Assembly (NCBI GenBank): GCA_025355325.1
Contig: JANXZX010000219.1
Coordinates: 1 to 42,549, forward strand
Source of the DNA: Geobacteraceae bacterium
Lineage (GTDB): Bacteria; Desulfobacterota; Desulfuromonadia; Geobacterales; Pseudopelobacteraceae
DNA: 42,549 nt
Direction: 5' to 3'
How positions within the stretch are numbered: the stretch's first letter is position 1; each line of letters begins with the position of its first letter. The translations under genes were made by a program, and so were the position numbers. Of this stretch, positions 1 to 8,647 are shown piece after piece. The notes beneath the pieces are model-generated. The model worked only from the letters and a program-made list of their open reading frames with translations. It was not told the DNA's origin and searched no databases.

Positions 1-2
1 TT

Positions 3-1115
3 TATTCGAAAGGCGCCGCCGTCACCCCCGGTACCGGCTATGGCAGTTGTTCGGCCAGCAAGTGTCACGGTTCGGCAGCGGTCACCTGGGGCTCCACCCT
101 CTGGTCCTCAACTGACCTGTGCGGCAAATGTCACAGCAGCAGCACGACAGGAGCGGTCGGGACCGGCACGCCATTTTACGGCACGTCATACCCGGTAAAA
201 GTGACCTCTAACACCGATGTCAAGGTCGGCGCCCATACTGCCCATATCAATGCTCCGGGCATGCTGAGCGCGCCTTTCGTATGCAGCGACTGTCACGGCA
301 CGGTGGCATTGTCGTCAGCTACCCACCCGAACGGAGCAACCGATTTTGTCTGGAGCCCGTTGGCAAAAAGCGGCGGTCTAACACCTGCGTACAATTCCTC
401 CACCGGCGTCTGCAGCAACGTCTATTGCCACGGCAGCAACATGCCGGGTGGCGACATCAGCGGCACCAACCGGTCACCGGTCTGGAACCAGCCGTTTATG
501 TCGGCGACGCTCACTTCGGCGGCCTGCGGCACCTGCCATGGTTTTCCGCCATCGCCCGGCACCGGTCATCCCGCTGTTACCATTCCCGCAGGGTTCCCGG
601 CAACTGTCGCAATTGGCACCACCTGCAGCTGCCACGCAAACATCAACCCTGCCGGGAATAGCTATGACACCATCTTTGCGGATAAAACCCTCCATATCAA
701 CGGAGCGGTGGAAGTCAGTGCTTCCGGTTCCTGTGATAGCTGCCACGGCTATCCACCGGCCCCCGCCGGTTTTACCGGTACCCAGAATAACTGGCTCTAC
801 GCAAAAACAGAAAATTATCCCGGCGGCGGCGGAGCCCACACAATCAACAATCATGTCAGCATGACGGCTGATCCGGTCAGAGGCTTTACGTTGTGCAGCG
901 CGTGCCATAATCCTGCCGATCATGCCATGAGTCCCATAGTCTTTAATCCGAGCCAGAATATTAAGGCAGGAGTTAACCAGCGATTCAGACACGAAGCAGC
1001 CAGGCAGTTCAAATACAGCTCTAACCGGCTGGATGGTGCAGCTCACCTGACCGGAACCTGTTCGAACGTCAGCTGTCATTTTGGTGCGTCACCCAAGTGG
1101 GATCCAAGCCATTAA
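3..1115 (+). CDS. multiheme c-type cytochrome, 5' truncated by window edge
   Basis: The reading frame is open from base 3, so the gene begins before the window; the GTG at 201 is an internal Val codon. The visible 370 residues carry nine haem-type motifs: three CX4CH (CSASKCH, CSNVYCH, CSNVSCH), five CX2CH and one CXCH (CSCH at 624-635). This alternation is typical of the large secreted cytochromes of Geobacter, which move electrons between periplasm, outer membrane and extracellular acceptors. The last ~110 residues, including the terminal KWDPSH, are nearly identical to the end of the next gene, so the two are recent paralogues or have exchanged sequence. His residues between motifs (GAHTAHI, HINNHVS types) are candidate distal axial ligands. 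The missing N-terminus presumably carries the signal peptide seen in the next two genes. That a c-type cytochrome is encoded is certain; its exact electron partner is unknown. Confidence 0.93.
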   Translation, partial: YSKGAAVTPGTGYGSCSASKCHGSAAVTWGSTLWSSTDLCGKCHSSSTTGAVGTGTPFYGTSYPVKVTSNTDVKVGAHTAHINAPGMLSAPFVCSDCHGTVALSSATHPNGATDFVWSPLAKSGGLTPAYNSSTGVCSNVYCHGSNMPGGDISGTNRSPVWNQPFMSATLTSAACGTCHGFPPSPGTGHPAVTIPAGFPATVAIGTTCSCHANINPAGNSYDTIFADKTLHINGAVEVSASGSCDSCHGYPPAPAGFTGTQNNWLYAKTENYPGGGGAHTINNHVSMTADPVRGFTLCSACHNPADHAMSPIVFNPSQNIKAGVNQRFRHEAARQFKYSSNRLDGAAHLTGTCSNVSCHFGASPKWDPSH

Positions 1116-1161
1116 GGTTAATAAGCAGGAATACCTGTAATTACAGCAATTCACGCAGCAG

Positions 1162-1167
1162 AAGGAG
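1162..1167 (+). promoter_or_regulatory. strong ribosome binding site of the second cytochrome gene
   Basis: AAGGAG lies six bases before the ATG at 1174 and fixes the start. The next cytochrome has the same arrangement (AAGGAG at 3783-3788, six bases before its ATG). Confidence 0.8.
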
Positions 1168-1173
1168 ATTACC

Positions 1174-3702
1174 ATGATGAATGCACATTTTATTGGCCGA
1201 TTCGCAACCATGTTCGTCTGGATGACCGCCGGTGTGCTGCTGTACGGCAGTGAAACGGTTCAGGCAGCGAGTTTTCTCAACTCATGTACTACCTATTGCC
1301 ATGGGATGCCGCCCCGGGATGCCGTCCGCAAAGGCAACCCGCATTTTAATTCCCAATCCAGTGCCTCCATCGGGAACCATCGTACCCATCTCCCTGCCGC
1401 TGCGGATGCAAACAGCTGCAGCATTTGCCACACTCCGGTTGCGGCAACCGAATTCGGTCATCAAAATGACGTCATCAAGATGGCCAACAGCCTGAAAGGA
1501 TATTCGTCCGCCTCTCTCCGTGCCAGATATGACAAGGGGGTGTTCTTTAATCAGACGTCACTGCCTAATCTGACCAATGCCACCTGTTCCAATGTCAGTT
1601 GCCACTTCGAGAAAAAAACGCCGGTCTGGGGATCGGCAAATTATAACGTCACCACCGACTGCAATGCCTGTCACGGCGCACCGCCATCCGGCACCTCAGC
1701 CGCTCCGGCAGGCGGCCTTGCCGGCAGTCATGCCCGGCACGACGCCTACTTCCCGGGAATTGCCAATTGCCAGAAGTGCCATCCCAATGCAACCACGTTT
1801 ATTCATGCCACCAGCGCCGGACGTGCCTTGAAGGTTCAGGGGTTCCTGCGGGATCCGCTTAATGCTCTGGAGGCAACCGGCACCTATAGCGGCACCGGCG
1901 CCAATTACCTGCCGAGCAAAAGCGCAGCCCAGGTGTTCGGCACCTGCAGCAACCTGTACTGCCACAGCACCGGGCAATCCGCAACCGGTGCCGGGACCGG
2001 TACCGCTGTGACAACCGCAGCTTGGGGCAGCGGCGCGCTGTCGTGCGGTTCATGTCACCAGAACATGGGTCCTGCCGTCAATGCATCCGCAACCGGCAAG
2101 CATGCCCGACATGCCCAGACCGCCGGGATCTCCTGTTCCGTATGCCACGGTTCTCCATACACCAGCACTACCGTTCCGACCGGGGCCGGTACCACCCATG
2201 TGGACAGGAATATTAACCTGGCCTGGACCGGCATCGCGGCAACCCCAGCCACCACGTACTCGAAGGGTAATACCTTTGCAGCCGGTGTTTCCGCCTACGG
2301 CTCCTGTTCCACGTCGTACTGCCACAGTACCGTACAAAACGCCACTACCGGACTCGCCGGAGCGACCTACCGGACGGTCAGCTGGACCTCCGCAACGACC
2401 CTTTCCTGCGCCGGATGCCATGTCGATATGGCCACCGATGCCACAGGTACCGGCAGCCACCGGATCCATACCCTGGCAACCGGTGACAATTTTGATTGTG
2501 CTGTTTGTCATGCCGGTTACACGAAGGTTTCCACAGTACCGGCAACTCATGTCAACGGCCTGATCGACGTGAGCGGCACGTTCACCTACTCTCAAGGAAT
2601 CACACATGTTCCGGCAAACGGATACGGTACCTGCTCTGCCGGCGCCTGCCACGGAGCGGGCAGCGTTACCTGGGGTGCCGTCTATGTTGCACCGGGCAAT
2701 ACATTCCCGTACTCGACAAGCCAGTGTGACAAGTGTCACTCCGGAACAGCAACAGCGCCGTTCTACTCAACGGCTGCACCTACTAAAGTCACTGCCAACA
2801 CCGATGCCAAAGTCGGCGCCCATACCTCTCACCTGACAGCGCCGGATTCCCTTGCCACCGCATTTGTCTGCGCCGATTGCCACGGTACGGTTACGTCAGT
2901 GAATTCAGCCGGCCACATGAACGGCACTACCAACTTCGTCTGGAGCGCTCTGGCTCAAACTGGCGGGTTGGCACCGGCCTATAATGCCGGCACCTGCACT
3001 AACGTCTATTGCCACGGGGCCAAAATGCCGGGCGGCGATACCAGCGGCAGCAACAAGGCACCGGTCTGGAACAGCACCACCTATCTGCCGGCAACACTTA
3101 CCACCGCAGCCTGCGGCACCTGTCACGGCTTCCCGCCGTCAGCTGTTTCCGGCCATCCGACGGTCGGCATACCGGCTGGTTTCCCGACGACAGCCACAAT
3201 CGGCGGTACCTGCAGTTGTCACCCCAACATCAATACTGCAGGCAACAGTTATGCAAATATCTTTGTCAATAAGGCCCTCCATATCAATGGTACGGTTGAT
3301 GTGGCCGCCAGTGGTGCCTGCGATACCTGTCATGGCTATCCTCCTGCCAGTGCTACCTTTGTTGCTGCCGCTAATAACTGGGCTAACGCGAAACCGGAAA
3401 ACTACCTGGGCGGTGGTGGTGCCCATACAATTAATAGCCATGTCAGTGCCCTTGCCGTTCCGGCAGATGGTTTTGCAAACTGCAGCAAGTGCCACGATGC
3501 GGCCGATCACCAGATGACACCGATCGTCTTTAATCCGAGCCAGAACATAAAAGCGAAAGCCAATCAGCGCTTCAGATACGAAGCAGCAAAACAGTTCAAG
3601 TACAGCTCGAACCGATTGGATGGTGCAACTCACCTGACCGGAATCTGCTCGAACGCCAGCTGCCATTTCGGCGCAACTCCGAAGTGGGATCCGAGTCATT
3701 AA
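1174..3702 (+). CDS. 20-motif multiheme c-type cytochrome
   Basis: This 842-residue secreted cytochrome has an N-terminal signal peptide (hydrophobic stretch about residues 8-25, cleavage probably after VQA near residue 31). I count 20 haem-type motifs: twelve CX2CH, six CX4CH, one CX3CH (CTTYCH, C38-H43, right after the signal peptide) and one CXCH (CSCH, 3211-3222). CX4CH and CX2CH alternate as in Geobacter 'CxxxxCH...CXXCH' domain proteins. Family members move electrons through the periplasm or across and beyond the outer membrane. The first ~240 residues are almost identical to those of the following gene, while the last ~110 match the preceding gene, giving a mosaic paralogue set. Whether the CX3CH and CXCH sites bind haem cannot be told from sequence. 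The GC-rich Ala/Thr/Gly linkers produce many spurious ORFs on both strands. Confidence 0.95.
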   Translation: MMNAHFIGRFATMFVWMTAGVLLYGSETVQAASFLNSCTTYCHGMPPRDAVRKGNPHFNSQSSASIGNHRTHLPAAADANSCSICHTPVAATEFGHQNDVIKMANSLKGYSSASLRARYDKGVFFNQTSLPNLTNATCSNVSCHFEKKTPVWGSANYNVTTDCNACHGAPPSGTSAAPAGGLAGSHARHDAYFPGIANCQKCHPNATTFIHATSAGRALKVQGFLRDPLNALEATGTYSGTGANYLPSKSAAQVFGTCSNLYCHSTGQSATGAGTGTAVTTAAWGSGALSCGSCHQNMGPAVNASATGKHARHAQTAGISCSVCHGSPYTSTTVPTGAGTTHVDRNINLAWTGIAATPATTYSKGNTFAAGVSAYGSCSTSYCHSTVQNATTGLAGATYRTVSWTSATTLSCAGCHVDMATDATGTGSHRIHTLATGDNFDCAVCHAGYTKVSTVPATHVNGLIDVSGTFTYSQGITHVPANGYGTCSAGACHGAGSVTWGAVYVAPGNTFPYSTSQCDKCHSGTATAPFYSTAAPTKVTANTDAKVGAHTSHLTAPDSLATAFVCADCHGTVTSVNSAGHMNGTTNFVWSALAQTGGLAPAYNAGTCTNVYCHGAKMPGGDTSGSNKAPVWNSTTYLPATLTTAACGTCHGFPPSAVSGHPTVGIPAGFPTTATIGGTCSCHPNINTAGNSYANIFVNKALHINGTVDVAASGACDTCHGYPPASATFVAAANNWANAKPENYLGGGGAHTINSHVSALAVPADGFANCSKCHDAADHQMTPIVFNPSQNIKAKANQRFRYEAAKQFKYSSNRLDGATHLTGICSNASCHFGATPKWDPSH

Positions 3703-3708
3703 TGTACC

Positions 3709-3743
3709 GGCGTCGCGGTGGGAATGTTCCCTGCCGCGACGCC
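3709..3743 (+). other. intercistronic hairpin between cytochrome genes
   Basis: A perfect 10-bp GC-rich stem (GGCGTCGCGG at 3709-3718 with CCGCGACGCC at 3734-3743) encloses a 15-nt loop just after the stop codon of the 20-motif cytochrome. No U-run follows, so it may stabilise the upstream transcript end or be a weak terminator rather than a strong intrinsic one. Confidence 0.5.
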
Positions 3744-3794
3744 AACGTGGTGTAATAAGCTTGAAAAAAGGTAGACGGAAAGAAGGAGCGTGCC

Positions 3795-6700
3795 ATGAGG
3801 GAAAAGTGCGAGAACATACCATACTACTCGCAGGTGGTAACGGGGATTTTTGTTCTGCTGGCGTTAACGGCCAGCCCTGACAGAGTCCAGGCCGCCAGTG
3901 TTCTCAACTCGTGCACCACGTACTGTCATGGTGCTCCGCCGCGGGATGCGGTTCGTAAAGGCAACCCGCATTTCGGTTCGCAATCGAGCGCGTTCATCGG
4001 GAATCACCGCAATCATCTTCCTGCCGCTGCACCTGCGGCAAGCTGCAATGTCTGTCATCCGGCGGTTGTTGCAACCGATTTTGGCCATCAGAATAATGTC
4101 ATCAGAATGGCCAACAGCCTGAAAGGATATTCCTCCGCTTCCCTGCGAGCCAGATATGACAAGGGGGTCTTCTTTAATCAGACCTCACTGCCGAATCTGA
4201 CCGCTGCAACCTGCTCCAATGTAAACTGCCACTTCGAGAAGAAGACGCCGGTCTGGGGAGCGGCAGCATATAATGTGACCACCGACTGCAACGCCTGTCA
4301 TGGCGCACCTCCGGCCGGTACCACGGCGGCCCCCGCAGGCGGCCTGGCCGGGAGCCATGCCCGCCACGATACCTACTTCCCTGGAACGGCCAATTGCCAG
4401 AAGTGTCATCCCGGCTACGCAACATTCATTCATGCCACCAGCGCCGGACGGGCTTTGAAGGTTCAGGGATACCTGCGCAATCCGCTCAATGCGCTGGAGG
4501 CGGGTGCCACATATACCGGTTCCGGGAATAACTATCTTCCGAGCAGGAGCGGTTCCCAGTTGTTCGGTACGTGTACCAATCTGTACTGCCACAGTAACTC
4601 CGGCCCCAACGCAACTGCCAGAACAACTGCGGTTCCGACCTGGGGAGGCGCGGTGCTCACCTGCACCGCATGTCATGCCGATATGTCTACGCTTGCCGCA
4701 GCAGCGCCCAACGGCAGCCACTACGTACATGCCAGCACCGGCTACGCTGCCGGCGGCAAATTTCTCTGTTCCGATTGTCACGGCACCGGATATTCGGCTT
4801 CCGGCATCGTTACGGCAACCCATGTCAATCAACTGGTTGAGCTGAGCTTCACCGGATCCATTGCCCCCGGCACGACCTATTCGAAACCATCACCCATGGC
4901 CGCCGGTACCGCCTGGGGGACCTGTTCCACGAGCAAGTGCCATGGTTCCGCAACTGCGATACCGTGGGGCGGCACACTCTGGTCCACGACCGATCAGTGC
5001 GGCAAATGTCACAGCAGCTCCACCGCCGGGGCGATAACCCAGGCGGTACCGTTCTACAATACCGCTTATCCGGTAAAAGTTACCGCCAACACCGATGCCA
5101 AGGTCGGCGCCCATACCAACCATATGACATCACAGGCTCTCGGTATTTCAGCCAGCACCGCCTGTACGGATTGCCACGGCACCGTGACACTCACCGGCGC
5201 AACACATATGAATGGCGCAACCGCGCTGGCATGGAGTGCCCTGGCTACCAGGACCAGTACGCTCGTACCAACATACACCGCTACCACAGGTCAATGTACA
5301 CTAACGTATTGTCATGGCAACTCCATGCCGGGCGGCGATACCACCGGTACCAACAAATCTCCGATCTGGAAGGATCCTACCTATCTTCCGGCGACCGTCA
5401 GTACGGCGGCCTGTAGCCTCTGTCACGGGTTCCCGCCTTCCTCGACATCCGGGCATCCGGGCGGCATTACCATCCCGGCCGGTTTCCCGGCAACCGCAAC
5501 GATTGGGACGACCTGCAGCTGCCACAGCAATATCAACCCTGCCGGAAACAGTTATGTCACCATGTTTGTTAATCCGGCCCTCCATATCAACGGCATTTTT
5601 GAACCGGCGGCAAGCGGTCATGTCTTCCCGTATGGCGGTTCTCTGCACCTGAGTGCGGCAGGACTCACGCCATGGTCAAGTTGTACCGGTTGTCACACGA
5701 ATACTGCGGGCGGAACATATCCGGTCGCGGCGGGCACGGCTCCCAACTGCACCGGCTGTCACATCCAGGGATTGAGGGTGCCGTCGGGAACTTCCTCCTG
5801 CTGGGACTGCCATGGCAGCAGTGCCACTGATGGCAGGCCGGTCGGTAACGTCTTTCCCAATATCAGCGGCAACCATCGTCTCCATGTTGCCATAACCGGT
5901 TCCACGTGCGCGACCTGCCACACCGGCGGCGGTACCGGCACCGTAACCCACGGTTCCAGCAACCGGACTGCGGCGACACCTGCGACAGTAAAGGTCGCCT
6001 TTACCGGTCAGGGGACAGTGCCGCTTTGGACTCTTGCTACCAAAACATGCTCCGCCACCTTCTGTCATGGACAGGGAGCTCCGGTCTGGGGCGCCAGAAG
6101 CGGAGCTCCGGTGAACAGCTTCCCCTATTCATCGGTACAGTGCGCCAAGTGTCACTCCGGGAACCTGGCTGCTGATGTGACCGCCGCCAACCCGTTCTAC
6201 TCAACGGCAATTCCCAAGGTAACCGTTGCCACCAACGCCAAGGTCGGCGCACATACCTCGCACCTCACCAGTACCGACAGTCTGGCAGCCGCCTTTGTCT
6301 GCGCCGACTGCCACGGTGCCGTAACGCTGACGGCAGCAACTCACATGAATGGTACCACCAACTTTACCTGGAGCACGCTGGCAACCAAGAGCGGGGCGCT
6401 GACGCCGACCTATACGGCATCAACCGGAGCTTGTGCCAACGTGTACTGCCACGGCGCCAGCATGCCGGGCGGGGATACCACGGGAACGAACAGGGCGCCT
6501 GTCTGGAACGTCGCCTTCCTGTCGGCAACCTTAAGTCGCGCCGCCTGTGCTTCGTGCCACGGCTTCCCTCCGGCGGCAGCTTCCGGGCATCCGGCTGTTA
6601 CCCTGCCCGCAACATGGCCGGCCACCGGAGCAGCCACAGGCGCTTTGGGCACGACCTGCAGCTGTCACGCCAATATCAGCACCACCGGTACCACATATGC

Positions 6701-7322
6701 AAATATTTTCGTGAACAAGGCACTGCATATTGACGGTATACTGCAAGTGTCCGGCGGCCATGCGGTGCCGTATGATACCCATAAAGCCGATGTCGTGGCG
6801 GCTGGCGGCAATACCGCCTGTCTCGGCTGTCATGTCATGGGAACCGCTGCAAGTCCGTACCCGGCAGCGGTGGTCGGCAACCCGCCCGACTGCATGAGCT
6901 GTCACATTAAGGCGGCTCCGGTCCATACCGGCACGGTTGCCGGAGCGAACTGCAGTTCCTGTCACGGTCTGAGTACGGCGACTACCACCAAAATCGGCCG
7001 ACCGGTCGGCACGGCATATCCTGACCGTCTCGGATATCACAGCGGCGCCAGTGACAGCGCCCATGGCACCGCTGCCTGTACCGTGTGCCACAGTGGGGCT
7101 GGTACCACCAGCGGCAACAACTCCGGAATCAATCACGGCAAGGGTTCCACAGCCGGTCCGGTCAGAAACGGCAAACCGAACGTTGTCGGCCCGATGGTGA
7201 ACGGGATTACCCCGACCAATAGCGCCAAAGGTGTCGGCATTCCGGCCAATGGCACAACCTGTAATCATGGTACGATCAGCAGCGGCTGTTCGGGTGGCGG
7301 TACGCAGACCAATAGATGGTAG
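3795..7322 (+). CDS. 28-motif multiheme c-type cytochrome
   Basis: This 1175-residue secreted cytochrome has a signal peptide (hydrophobic about residues 13-27, cleavage near VQA at 31-33). I count 28 haem-type motifs: nineteen CX2CH, six CX4CH, one CX3CH (CTTYCH, 3912-3929) and two CXCH (5514-5525 and 6657-6668). The N-terminal ~240 residues copy those of the preceding gene. A block of about 160 residues running from VGAHT.H through PGGD.TGTN to the CXCH occurs twice (about residues 435-590 and 800-965), so the extra length comes partly from internal duplication. The C-terminal third differs from its paralogues: it lacks the KWDPSH ending and finishes in a haem-free Gly/Asn/Thr-rich tail with two extra Cys. 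The stop codon overlaps the start of resB, so the cytochrome and its probable haem ligase are translationally coupled. Confidence 0.95.
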   Translation: MREKCENIPYYSQVVTGIFVLLALTASPDRVQAASVLNSCTTYCHGAPPRDAVRKGNPHFGSQSSAFIGNHRNHLPAAAPAASCNVCHPAVVATDFGHQNNVIRMANSLKGYSSASLRARYDKGVFFNQTSLPNLTAATCSNVNCHFEKKTPVWGAAAYNVTTDCNACHGAPPAGTTAAPAGGLAGSHARHDTYFPGTANCQKCHPGYATFIHATSAGRALKVQGYLRNPLNALEAGATYTGSGNNYLPSRSGSQLFGTCTNLYCHSNSGPNATARTTAVPTWGGAVLTCTACHADMSTLAAAAPNGSHYVHASTGYAAGGKFLCSDCHGTGYSASGIVTATHVNQLVELSFTGSIAPGTTYSKPSPMAAGTAWGTCSTSKCHGSATAIPWGGTLWSTTDQCGKCHSSSTAGAITQAVPFYNTAYPVKVTANTDAKVGAHTNHMTSQALGISASTACTDCHGTVTLTGATHMNGATALAWSALATRTSTLVPTYTATTGQCTLTYCHGNSMPGGDTTGTNKSPIWKDPTYLPATVSTAACSLCHGFPPSSTSGHPGGITIPAGFPATATIGTTCSCHSNINPAGNSYVTMFVNPALHINGIFEPAASGHVFPYGGSLHLSAAGLTPWSSCTGCHTNTAGGTYPVAAGTAPNCTGCHIQGLRVPSGTSSCWDCHGSSATDGRPVGNVFPNISGNHRLHVAITGSTCATCHTGGGTGTVTHGSSNRTAATPATVKVAFTGQGTVPLWTLATKTCSATFCHGQGAPVWGARSGAPVNSFPYSSVQCAKCHSGNLAADVTAANPFYSTAIPKVTVATNAKVGAHTSHLTSTDSLAAAFVCADCHGAVTLTAATHMNGTTNFTWSTLATKSGALTPTYTASTGACANVYCHGASMPGGDTTGTNRAPVWNVAFLSATLSRAACASCHGFPPAAASGHPAVTLPATWPATGAATGALGTTCSCHANISTTGTTYANIFVNKALHIDGILQVSGGHAVPYDTHKADVVAAGGNTACLGCHVMGTAASPYPAAVVGNPPDCMSCHIKAAPVHTGTVAGANCSSCHGLSTATTTKIGRPVGTAYPDRLGYHSGASDSAHGTAACTVCHSGAGTTSGNNSGINHGKGSTAGPVRNGKPNVVGPMVNGITPTNSAKGVGIPANGTTCNHGTISSGCSGGGTQTNRW

Positions 7323-8647
7323 TGGTGAACAACGTGAAGCAATTCTTCTCTGCGCGAAGAATGTCACTGGTGCTGATACTGTTCCTTGCCGGGGTGATGT
7401 ATCTTTCGACACTCATCCCGCAGAGAATCGATACATCTCCGCAGCAGCTCGAAGTATGGCGTTTCGGTCATAACGGGCTGCTCTGGCTGATTGATGCAGT
7501 TAATCTGCACAGCATCTACTCGCAACCGTGGTTTGCCGGGGCGATTTTGATTGCTGCCTTGTCACTGGGGATTTCATCCGTCAAACAGGTGGGTGTTGCG
7601 CGAAAAAAACTCATTTCGACTGCGGCGGCTACAACAGACGAAGTGGCAGCGGGAGTATCCGGTGAGTCACTGCTAACGGTAGCTCGTACCCACCGATACC
7701 GGCGGATTTCCACCTCGCCGGACGGGCAATTGAAGTTTGTCAGGAACCCGTGGGGGTATTTCGGTAGTTCGTTGCTGCACATCGGCATTACCGTGGTAAT
7801 CTCGGTGTCGCTGTACGTGGCACTGACCTCCCGTCAGGCGTCGCTGATCCTGGTTGAGGGGGAACAACACAACAGCAGTCAGCCCTGGGTACAGTCCGAG
7901 CATGGCCTGTTTGCCAGGCCACTACAGGTGCCGGGGACCATCCGTCTTGACAGGGTGAGAGTACAGTTTGACGGTAAACAGCAGCCGGTCGAGGTTTTAT
8001 CGGATATTTCCATTACCGATCCGTCAGGTCAGGTTGAGTCAATGACCGCATCGATAAATCGCATCATGAGCTATCACGGCATGCGCATTTATCACGCCTC
8101 ACAGTACGGCAATGCTTTCGCGGTAACGTTTACCGATCAAAACGGTACGACTCATCGTGAAACAATCGCCGCTCACCATCCGCTGAGCGCTTCAGAAGCC
8201 GGATATAGCGATGAATTTGCCGTTGATTGGTCAGTGAATCTTCTTTCCGCGAAGTATTTTGCCGATGTGTCCAGACAATCCATGACCGGCAGTAACCCTG
8301 AATTAACTCTCCGTGCCAGTCAGGGGGGGAGGGAGGTTGCCCGAACAACTTTGATATCCGGTACATCCGGCACGCTGGGTGATTATCGGGTACAATTGAA
8401 CGGGGTATCGAAATGGGCAAAGCTGATCATTGTCGATACCCACGGTATGCCGCTGGTGTTCACCGGTTTTGCAATCATCATGATTGGCGGCCTGCTCCTG
8501 TACCTTATGCCGCCGCGAGAGCTGATTGCGGTACGGGAAAAGCATAATTGTTATACGGTGTTCTGGAAAGCAGCCTCATTCAGAGACTTTTTTGTTGAAG
8601 AACGCGATGGATTGACAACGGAGTTTGAAAGGGTGACCGCCGTATGA
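7316..8647 (+). CDS. resB: ResB/Ccs1-family cytochrome c biogenesis protein
   Basis: This 443-residue membrane protein is of the ResB/Ccs1 family, which together with ResC/CcsA forms the system II haem-export and ligation complex that attaches haem to apocytochromes outside the cytoplasmic membrane. Visible features are a TM segment near residues 17-35 ending in LSTLIPQR, a second near 72-88, a third after NPWGYFGSSLLHIGI (about 145-170), a large extracytoplasmic domain with YHGMRIYHASQYG, and a last TM near 380-400. The three-TM-plus-large-loop-plus-TM layout fits the family. The ATG at 7316 overlaps the cytochrome stop by 7 bp; in-frame GTGs at 7322 and 7325 are alternatives. The 3' end overlaps resC by 4 bp (ATGA). 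Coupling to the cytochrome suggests it serves these unusual clients, which is an inference. Confidence 0.9.
   Translation: MVVVNNVKQFFSARRMSLVLILFLAGVMYLSTLIPQRIDTSPQQLEVWRFGHNGLLWLIDAVNLHSIYSQPWFAGAILIAALSLGISSVKQVGVARKKLISTAAATTDEVAAGVSGESLLTVARTHRYRRISTSPDGQLKFVRNPWGYFGSSLLHIGITVVISVSLYVALTSRQASLILVEGEQHNSSQPWVQSEHGLFARPLQVPGTIRLDRVRVQFDGKQQPVEVLSDISITDPSGQVESMTASINRIMSYHGMRIYHASQYGNAFAVTFTDQNGTTHRETIAAHHPLSASEAGYSDEFAVDWSVNLLSAKYFADVSRQSMTGSNPELTLRASQGGREVARTTLISGTSGTLGDYRVQLNGVSKWAKLIIVDTHGMPLVFTGFAIIMIGGLLLYLMPPRELIAVREKHNCYTVFWKAASFRDFFVEERDGLTTEFERVTAV

Noticed and set aside
474-1079. 201-residue ORF on the - strand across the first cytochrome
   Set aside because: It is antisense to a gene full of haem motifs. 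The GC-rich, Ala/Thr/Gly-biased codons leave the opposite strand open; no ribosome site or domain supports it.
1135-1146. 12-bp palindrome CTGTAATTACAG between the first two cytochrome genes
   Set aside because: It is a perfect dyad but short and AT-centred, with no second copy or promoter nearby, so I do not call it an operator.
3139-3822. 227-residue - strand ORF over the end of the 20-motif cytochrome
   Set aside because: It has the same cause as other antisense frames here and crosses the intergenic hairpin and the next gene's ribosome site.
6531-7412. 293-residue - strand ORF opposite the 28-motif cytochrome and resB start
   Set aside because: It is antisense to two confident genes and its Arg/Ala/Gly/Thr-biased translation shows no motif.
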